Source of the DNA: Coemansia sp. RSA 922
Taxonomy: Eukaryota > Kickxellomycota > Kickxellomycetes > Kickxellales > Kickxellaceae
Assembly: GCA_027577415.1 (NCBI GenBank)
Contig: JANBQS010000763.1
Coordinates: 1-12,404 of the forward strand
Direction of reading: 5' to 3'
DNA: 12,404 nucleotides
Shown here: piece after piece, positions 7,413 through 12,404 of the stretch
Position numbering within the stretch: position 1 is the first letter of the stretch
Layout of the letters: each line of letters opens with the position of its first letter
Translations under genes and position numbers: made by a program
Notes under the pieces: model-generated
Seen by the model: only the letters and a program-made list of their open reading frames with translations
What the model was told of the DNA's origin: nothing
The model's database searches: none

Positions 7413-7662
7413 TTCGATGAATAGAGAATAAAATGTGACGATGGAATAAGTGAAGCAATATCGAGAGGAAAAGACAAAGCTCGCCTTCCAACGCAGACAA
7501 CAGCATCACGCATTCAATCCAGCTCGATGGAGAGGGCTACTGAGCCGCGGCTCGAACTTTTTTTTACTGTAGGCTAAGATCGCATCGATCTTTTGTGCTC
7601 TTGGCTTCACAAAAATTATACTGTCATATATTCTCGCAATTCTCTCTTAAAAAAATTTACTC
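7413..7662. promoter_or_regulatory. Shared divergent promoter of DCAF7 and TSR3
   Basis: The 250 bp between two divergent ATGs must hold the promoters of both genes. It contains the 12-bp palindrome at 7542-7553 followed by a T8 run (7558-7565), a 6-bp inverted repeat AAGATC-GCATC-GATCTT at 7576-7592, and TATA-like AT-rich sequence around 7610-7632 on the TSR3 side. No small gene is seen. The role of each element is inferred. Confidence 0.65.
7542..7553. promoter_or_regulatory. Perfect palindrome GAGCCGCGGCTC
   Basis: A 12-bp perfect palindrome lies near the middle of the divergent DCAF7/TSR3 promoter. Its core, CCGCGG, carries CGG and CCG half-sites such as those bound by fungal Zn2Cys6 factors as dimers. 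That link is inference; only the palindrome itself is seen. Confidence 0.4.
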
Positions 7663-8775
7663 ATGAAGGGCGGCAAAAAGGGTAGTGAAGGCGTTGGTGG
7701 CGGTGCGAGCCACGGAAAGGTGCCACGCCACCACGCCAAGCACAGATACGAGCGACCAGCACCCGGAGGACGTTCAGCGCTACGGTACGTGGACGCCGAA
7801 TACGAACCTACAGGCACCGGAGAGGACGGCGGCGAAGACGACGACGAAGGCACAAAGAGCTGTATCACAGTTCCTCTAGGCATGTGGGACTTTGACCACT
7901 GCGACCCAAAGCGCTGCTCGGGAAGAAAACTGGCACGCATGGGTCTTGTAAAGGAGTTCCGCCTAGGCCAAGTGTTCAAGGGCGTGGTAATGAGTCCCGA
8001 GGGAAAGCAAGTGGTATCTCGAGCTGACCTACCGATAATGCAGCAGTTTGGCGCGGCAATGATCGACTGCTCTTGGGCGAGAATAGACGAAGTACCGTTT
8101 AACCGCATCAAGGCTCACCACAACCGACTGTTGCCCTACCTGGTAGCGGCCAACCCAGTCAATTACGGCAAACCCTGGCGTCTCAATTGCGTTGAAGCCC
8201 TGGCAGCCGCCTTTTACGTTGTTGGCTGGGATGAGATTGGTGATGAGCTCATGGGCAAGTTCAAATGGGGCCATGGATTCAAGGAGCTCAACGCACCGCT
8301 GTTGAAAAAGTACGCTGCGTGCAAGAATAACATGGAGGTTCTTGAGGTTCAAAACGAGTGGATGGCAAATATCGATAGAGAAAACTTGCTTCGCGAAGAG
8401 TCCAAGTTTAGGGATTATGCCGATATGACTGCGGATCTTGGTGGCAGTGGTAGCGAGTCGGATAGCGACTCAGAGGCAAGAATGCCTTCCAATCCGAACC
8501 ACTCTTCATCTAGTGCGTGGGTACGCAATCGCTCATCGGAGCATGGTGACAAGGGCAGCGACATTGGTAGCTCAGACGATGCGAGCCAGCATAGCGACGA
8601 CAGTGAAGATGAGGGCAGCGACGACGACGAGATCAGTGAGCGAGCCATGGCCAAGCTGGTACGGCAAGGCCTGTACCACGCCGTTACCGATCGCCTGGGC
8701 AATGTCACTTATGTAAAGACTGAGGAATCTTCAGCCAATGACTTGGCCGACGACCTGGCAGCAGCCACGCTATAG
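7663..8775 (+). CDS. TSR3: TSR3, 18S rRNA aminocarboxypropyltransferase
   Basis: Tsr3 moves the 3-amino-3-carboxypropyl (acp) group from S-adenosylmethionine onto a methyl-pseudouridine of 18S rRNA (position 1191 in yeast). It is a late step in 40S maturation in the cytoplasm. The protein has 370 residues. A short basic Gly/His/Lys N-terminus is followed by an acidic stretch (53-62), then the conserved domain at about 67-253. Landmarks are GMWDFDHCDPKRCSGRKLAR (73-92), LSP-like VMSPEGK (109-115), IDCSWARIDEVPF (134-146), RLLPYLVAANPVNYGKPWRL (155-174), then NCVEALAAAFYVVGWDE and KFKWGHGFKELN (199-210). The C-terminal tail (about 255-330) is Ser/Asp-rich with many possible casein kinase 2 sites, as in yeast Tsr3. 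The start is the only ATG that fits, and no intron is seen. It converges on the FTS gene with 61 bp between the stops. Confidence 0.96.
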   Translation: MKGGKKGSEGVGGGASHGKVPRHHAKHRYERPAPGGRSALRYVDAEYEPTGTGEDGGEDDDEGTKSCITVPLGMWDFDHCDPKRCSGRKLARMGLVKEFRLGQVFKGVVMSPEGKQVVSRADLPIMQQFGAAMIDCSWARIDEVPFNRIKAHHNRLLPYLVAANPVNYGKPWRLNCVEALAAAFYVVGWDEIGDELMGKFKWGHGFKELNAPLLKKYAACKNNMEVLEVQNEWMANIDRENLLREESKFRDYADMTADLGGSGSESDSDSEARMPSNPNHSSSSAWVRNRSSEHGDKGSDIGSSDDASQHSDDSEDEGSDDDEISERAMAKLVRQGLYHAVTDRLGNVTYVKTEESSANDLADDLAAATL

Positions 8776-8836
8776 ATGTGCAACCATGTTGAGATTTATC
8801 ATATAGATACTGAATATCACACTACTACTACTATTT
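8776..8836. other. Short convergent 3' gap with (ACT)4
   Basis: Only 61 bp separate the stops of TSR3 (+) and the FTS gene (-). The gap holds four ACT repeats at 8821-8832 and no canonical AATAAA on either strand. The two transcripts probably overlap at their 3' ends. Confidence 0.6.
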
Positions 8837-9796
8837 TTAACTGGCTGCTGGTTGCTTGTTAGCCGTGGAAAAGGCGAGCATCTGCTGTAGCGTAGCCTCG
8901 TACTGCTGGTCAGTCAATGGCGTGAACATGATAGGGCAGTCCAGGGGCTGCGCCTTGTACAGACAGTCTGGCATCCTAGACTTCATCGAATCGATTCTCG
9001 CATGTTCCTGGAACTGCAACAGGTCGTTCTTAAACTTCATATACGCGCCAATATTATAGCAATCCCTTGGCTGCAGCTGCTTCAGCACGCGATTCTTGAA
9101 CGCGTTCTTCAGGTAATGCAGCGCATGGAAGATGTAATCGCTGTAGGGCGTCCACTGGGGGAACTGCTGCTCCAAAGCGAATCTCCCGTCTTCCAAGCGA
9201 ACAAGCGGGTGGGCCACCGAGGTGGAGAGCGAGATAATAGGGTGAGTTTTAGGATACTCTCGCGGAATATCAATACGAAACCTGATAACTGCGTCTCGCC
9301 AGTAGCCGCGCTTAACAAACATGACGCCATGCCACACATTTATCGAGGTCAGTGAGGGCATAATGTAAACGCCACGCGGGTTGTGACCCAGGGAACTAAG
9401 CCCCATGAGCTCAATCCGTAACTCACACCGCCGCATATGGTCAGAGTAAAACCGGCCAGAGGTACTTATCGCCAGTGGCACCACTGGGCCTCGCAAATCG
9501 TCCTCGGATATATGTGTCTCTGTGTCCACGTCCATGTCATCGGCTTGCGGTGGCTTCTTGGTCGGAGTCTGTAGTGTGGCACTGGTCAGTCTACGGTCCG
9601 TACTTCCATTGCTCTTGGGCGATATGTGAGTATCGGCTCCGCTGGTGTAGGCGGCGAAAAATAGATCTTTTAGGCGTTGTGATGGTGACTTTGAGCTGGA
9701 TAGTGGCGCGAACCGTGATTCAGCGCCATCCCGGCCCTTGAGCCGCGGAGCGGCTGCGCGTGTTGGTGTCTCAAACATGGAACTCGGATTGCTCAT
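8837..9796 (-). CDS. AKTIP: FTS/AKTIP-type E2-like protein (no active-site Cys)
   Basis: This is a 319-residue protein with a ubiquitin-conjugating-enzyme fold at about 118-265. Visible elements are the first helix (about 118-133), GVYIMPSLTSINVWHGVMFV (142-161), RFRIDIPREYPKTHP (172-186), VAHPLVRLEDGRF (194-206) and WTPYSDYIFHALHYLKNAF (215-233). The family wording (GVY-P, W-GV-FV, PREYP, HPLV) fits FTS/AKTIP. In animals and filamentous fungi this protein joins Hook and FHIP in the FHF complex that ties early endosomes to dynein. No cysteine follows the HPLV motif where E2 enzymes carry the thioester residue, so it is probably not catalytic. The N-terminal 115 residues are Ser/Pro/Thr-rich and disordered. 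The open frame reaches a GTG at 9889 that would add 31 hydrophobic residues. I use the first ATG (9796, A at -3), so the apparent signal-like leader is probably 5' UTR. A UEV/Mms2-type role is less likely given the wording. Confidence 0.85.
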   Translation of the reverse strand: MSNPSSMFETPTRAAAPRLKGRDGAESRFAPLSSSKSPSQRLKDLFFAAYTSGADTHISPKSNGSTDRRLTSATLQTPTKKPPQADDMDVDTETHISEDDLRGPVVPLAISTSGRFYSDHMRRCELRIELMGLSSLGHNPRGVYIMPSLTSINVWHGVMFVKRGYWRDAVIRFRIDIPREYPKTHPIISLSTSVAHPLVRLEDGRFALEQQFPQWTPYSDYIFHALHYLKNAFKNRVLKQLQPRDCYNIGAYMKFKNDLLQFQEHARIDSMKSRMPDCLYKAQPLDCPIMFTPLTDQQYEATLQQMLAFSTANKQPAAS

Positions 9797-10143
9797 AATT
9801 TGAAGAGTGTAAATTGATAGACAAGAATAATAAAGCAAGAAAATGAAAAGAAAAACGTGAAAGCAGGAGAGTGAAGAGGGCCCAGCCACAGGTTTGGTTC
9901 AATTGAAGATCTGTAACCTCGCACAATGCTCAGCCAATAGTTGTATTGTGGCACTCGACGTCTTGCACCAATAAATGTAAACATGCCCCAAAACGTAAAC
10001 AGAAATCGCACTTGCATAGGGGGTTTCTTAATCGAGCTGTCGGCTCGTGTGTTCTAAGCACCGCCTCATTGTCATTCTTTTTATCTTTATTATTTTTTAT
10101 TTTATTTTATTTAATTCGCATTGACGATTGGCGAATAAAAAAA
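9797..10143. promoter_or_regulatory. Shared divergent promoter of FTS and GPI13
   Basis: There are 347 bp between two divergent ATGs. It holds two CCAAT boxes on the plus strand (9934-9938 and 9968-9972), an ATTGG at 10127-10131, two GTAAACA copies (9977-9983 and 9995-10001), a small inverted repeat CGAGC/GCTCG (10033-10037 and 10043-10047), and a T-rich tract (about 10078-10113) just upstream of GPI13. No small gene is recognised. The CCAAT and GTAAACA motifs match known HAP and forkhead consensus sites, but their use here is inferred. Confidence 0.6.
9977..10001 (+). promoter_or_regulatory. Two GTAAACA motifs 18 bp apart (forkhead-like)
   Basis: GTAAACA occurs at 9977-9983 and again at 9995-10001 in the same orientation, 18 bp start to start. 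It matches the forkhead core RYAAACA. The two CCAAT boxes lie directly to the left. They are about 140-170 bases upstream of the GPI13 ATG. Confidence 0.45.
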
Positions 10144-12404
10144 ATGGTTAGGGCTGTTGCTGCGCTGCCCGTAAGAGGGCTTTGGGCGTTATCAACAGTT
10201 CTAGTATTGGCTAGCATAGCTGGGTTCTGGCTATTCTCCCGAGGGTTCCTACTTACGCGCATGGTACTCCCACAGCACTCGCTGTCGTCGGCACTGCCTT
10301 TCACAAACGGCTCAGCCAACGAACCTGCCAACGAATGGTACCCAGCAAAATTTGAGCGAGCGATCATCCTCGTAGTCGACGCCATGCGCATAGACTTTGC
10401 CACATGGAGCGACGAACTAAACACCACTTTCAGTGCATCCTCGCAGTCTCCATTGGGACATCGACTAATGCCATACCACAACCGGCTTCCAATTATCAAC
10501 GCACTCAATACCGAACATCCGGAGAAGACCATGCTGTACAGGTTCCGCGCCGATCCACCAACCACTACGCTGCAGCGACTCAAGGGACTGACGACAGGCC
10601 AGCTGCCAACATTTATCGATGCTGGAAGTAATTTTGCTGGCAGCGCTATTGACGAAGACAACTGGCTTCAGGCATTGCGTCGACCGAGTACTGGACCCAA
10701 TGGAAAGCGTCCTCGTAATCTGGTATTCCTGGGCGACGACACATGGTCCAGCTTATTCCCCCATGAGCTCAGCGACACTCAGGCGATGGAGCAAAACGAG
10801 ACGCTGTGGAATGAGGGTTCTCGGGGGTGGGCGCGAGTACGTCCGTTTCCGAGCCTGAATGTCTGGGACTTGGATACCGTGGATGATGGCGTGTTCAGTC
10901 GTTTGCCCTTTTTCCTGCTTCCGTCTGAATCCTCTGAGAAAGATATGACCCCACAGGCGGCAACCGACGTTCGTTCCAAGCGCAGCAAATGGCGCCAGCT
11001 CGTTCGGCAGCAGGAAATGTTGGCCCATCCAGATTTTGGCGTATCCTCGCAGTCAAACTCATCGAATAGCGGTATGGCTAGTGCCGCCGTTGGTCTCGAG
11101 CAATTACACAATGACTGGGACGTCATTATAGCCCACGGCTTAGGCGTAGACCACTGCGGCCACCGATATGGACCTGACCACCCGGCAATCAGCTCAAAGC
11201 TCGCGCAAACGAACCAAGCGATAGAGCTCATCGTTGATGCTGTTGACCGCTCGGACAAAGCCACCGCGCTCTATGTGTTTGGCGACCACGGAATGGACCC
11301 CAAAGGCGACCACGGCGGCGATAGTCCGCGCGAGGTCGATGCTGCGCTATGGATCTACTCGAACAAAGCGTGGAACACCAAGGAAGGCAAAGAACGGTCG
11401 TCGCGTGTACTGGAGCAGGCCTCGGCGCTGGTCAAGAACGAGGCTCTGGGTACTGCGCTTGACGACGACCTGAAGAGTGGGTGGTGGCTAAACACGCACC
11501 TCAGCGACGATTACCGGAAACTTTTAGAGCCAAGTGAACTGCGTAGTATCCCGCAGATCGACCTTGTATCCAGTCTGTCGCTGACTTTGGGGCTCCCCAT
11601 CCCATTCAACAACCTTGGCGCAGTTATACCCGAGATGTTTGCCTCCGACACTGATGGGGAATGGGGACTGCTTCGTGCCCTAAGACTCAATGCCGCTCAG
11701 ACTATGCGGTACTTGGACACATATGTCGAAAGCTCTAGATCGCATGGCTTTTCGGACGACGCCCTGAGTGCCTGGAAGCTTATGTACCAACGTGCAGAGA
11801 CCAGTTACCAGGAGCTAATGGCTCTTGTGGCTAATAACCCAAAGGCGAGGCAACAGTCGCATGTCATGCTGGTCGAGGAGAGAGTCGCTGCAGAGTACTA
11901 TGCGTTTATGCGAGTGGTGCTTGGCACGTTGCGTCAGATGTGGGCTCAGTTTGATCCAGCGCTTATTATTGCCGGACTTGTTGTCCTTGTTTTGACTACT
12001 GTGGCACTGGTCGCCGTGTACGTGCGCTCGCGTCACATGTCGTTGGAGACTATGGTCGCTCGTATGTGGAAGCAATGCGTTACTGGTGGGTTTATCGGAG
12101 TCGTTATCGGCAGAGCTCTTAGTATTGTGCTTGTCTCGCAGTCTATCTCGCACATCTCGCTGCTCGAAGCCTCTGCCGCTGGGCTCGCTATCGGTATAAT
12201 GGCTACATCCTGCACTTTGCTTTTCTTTGCTACCAGCGATGACGAGCCATCGATCTCTCGCGTTGGGAGTTTATGCGCTCGACTGTGTAGTCCAGCGGCC
12301 CTACTGAACATTATCGCCTGTGTCATGGCGATAATGCACGGTCTGGCGTTTACTTCAAACAGCTTCACGTTCAACGAAGACGGTATCGTACTACACCTAG
12401 CCCA
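10144..12404 (+). CDS. GPI13: GPI13/PIG-O, GPI ethanolamine phosphate transferase 3 (3' end cut by the window)
   Basis: This ER membrane enzyme moves phosphoethanolamine from phosphatidylethanolamine to the third mannose of the GPI precursor, the residue later linked to protein. The frame runs open from ATG 10144 to the edge, 753 codons, without intron; the family usually has about 1000-1100 residues, so the C-terminal membrane part is missing. A membrane anchor at about 11-31 is followed by RGFLLTR (33-39). The lumenal alkaline-phosphatase-like domain shows VVDAMRIDFA (77-86), DPPTTTLQRLKGLTTGQLPT (137-156), FIDAGSNF (157-164), GDDTW (197-201), NVWDLDTVDDG (239-249), AHGLGVDHCGH (330-340) and GDHGMDPKGDHGGDS (380-394), so the metal-binding and nucleophile (TTT, 140-142) positions look intact. 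Four N-glycosylation sequons (N55, N93, N218, N305) fit a lumenal location. Later membrane segments lie at about 605-627, 646-668, 671-697 and 717-739. A loop at about 251-322 is longer than in the human protein. The DPPTTT wording and third-transferase motifs favour GPI13 over GPI7 or MCD4. Confidence 0.96.
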   Translation, partial: MVRAVAALPVRGLWALSTVLVLASIAGFWLFSRGFLLTRMVLPQHSLSSALPFTNGSANEPANEWYPAKFERAIILVVDAMRIDFATWSDELNTTFSASSQSPLGHRLMPYHNRLPIINALNTEHPEKTMLYRFRADPPTTTLQRLKGLTTGQLPTFIDAGSNFAGSAIDEDNWLQALRRPSTGPNGKRPRNLVFLGDDTWSSLFPHELSDTQAMEQNETLWNEGSRGWARVRPFPSLNVWDLDTVDDGVFSRLPFFLLPSESSEKDMTPQAATDVRSKRSKWRQLVRQQEMLAHPDFGVSSQSNSSNSGMASAAVGLEQLHNDWDVIIAHGLGVDHCGHRYGPDHPAISSKLAQTNQAIELIVDAVDRSDKATALYVFGDHGMDPKGDHGGDSPREVDAALWIYSNKAWNTKEGKERSSRVLEQASALVKNEALGTALDDDLKSGWWLNTHLSDDYRKLLEPSELRSIPQIDLVSSLSLTLGLPIPFNNLGAVIPEMFASDTDGEWGLLRALRLNAAQTMRYLDTYVESSRSHGFSDDALSAWKLMYQRAETSYQELMALVANNPKARQQSHVMLVEERVAAEYYAFMRVVLGTLRQMWAQFDPALIIAGLVVLVLTTVALVAVYVRSRHMSLETMVARMWKQCVTGGFIGVVIGRALSIVLVSQSISHISLLEASAAGLAIGIMATSCTLLFFATSDDEPSISRVGSLCARLCSPAALLNIIACVMAIMHGLAFTSNSFTFNEDGIVLHLA

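Noticed and set aside
7550..7565. ctcgaac followed by a T run, resembling a tRNA T-arm and Pol III terminator
   Set aside because: No acceptor stem, D-arm or anticodon arm can be folded around it on either strand.
8821..8832. (ACT)4 microsatellite as a mobile-element footprint
   Set aside because: Four units of a 3-bp repeat is ordinary, and there are no terminal repeats or target duplications nearby.
1..12404. A defence system, biosynthetic cluster, transposon or viral insertion
   Set aside because: All six genes are recognisable conserved eukaryotic housekeeping genes of unrelated function. No integrase, transposase, polyketide/peptide synthase or repeat array is present.

Overview
The window looks like ordinary nuclear DNA of a fungus. 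Genes are compact and alternate between strands, and most have no introns. A fungal branch point and 3' splice site are visible, intergenic gaps are AT-rich with long A or T runs, and no bacterial operon or ribosome-binding-site logic is present. Long intron-free genes, long Ser/Gly/Asp-rich inserts, and genes that budding yeast lacks (DCAF7/WDR68 and an FTS/AKTIP-type pseudo-E2) suggest an early-diverging fungus. The general look resembles Kickxellomycotina (Coemansia-like), but that placement is inference.

Layout from left to right. (1) 353-699 (+) is the last exon of BUD31/G10, a spliceosome component; its earlier exon or exons are not in the window. (2) 1054-5457 (-) is a 1467-residue CSB/ERCC6/Rad26 Swi2/Snf2 ATPase of transcription-coupled repair. 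(3) 6024-7412 (-) is a DCAF7/WDR68 WD40 protein. (4) 7663-8775 (+) is TSR3, which makes the acp modification of 18S rRNA. (5) 8837-9796 (-) is a ubiquitin-E2-like protein of the FTS/AKTIP family without the active-site cysteine. (6) 10144 to the right edge (+) is GPI13/PIG-O, the GPI ethanolamine phosphate transferase 3, cut by the window end. DCAF7/TSR3 and FTS/GPI13 are divergent pairs sharing 250-bp and 347-bp promoters. BUD31/RAD26 and TSR3/FTS are convergent.

The genes serve different housekeeping tasks: splicing, repair, a WD40 scaffold, ribosome maturation, endosome transport and GPI-anchor synthesis in the ER. I see no mobile element, rRNA, tRNA, CRISPR array, gene cluster or new system. 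The more interesting points are a probable conserved CSA-interaction motif and C-terminal winged helix in the Rad26 protein, lineage inserts in Rad26, DCAF7 and GPI13, and palindromic or paired sites in the two shared promoters. Two start codons were chosen with care: the longest open frames of RAD26 and of the FTS gene begin at TTG and GTG, so the first in-frame ATG is used for each.
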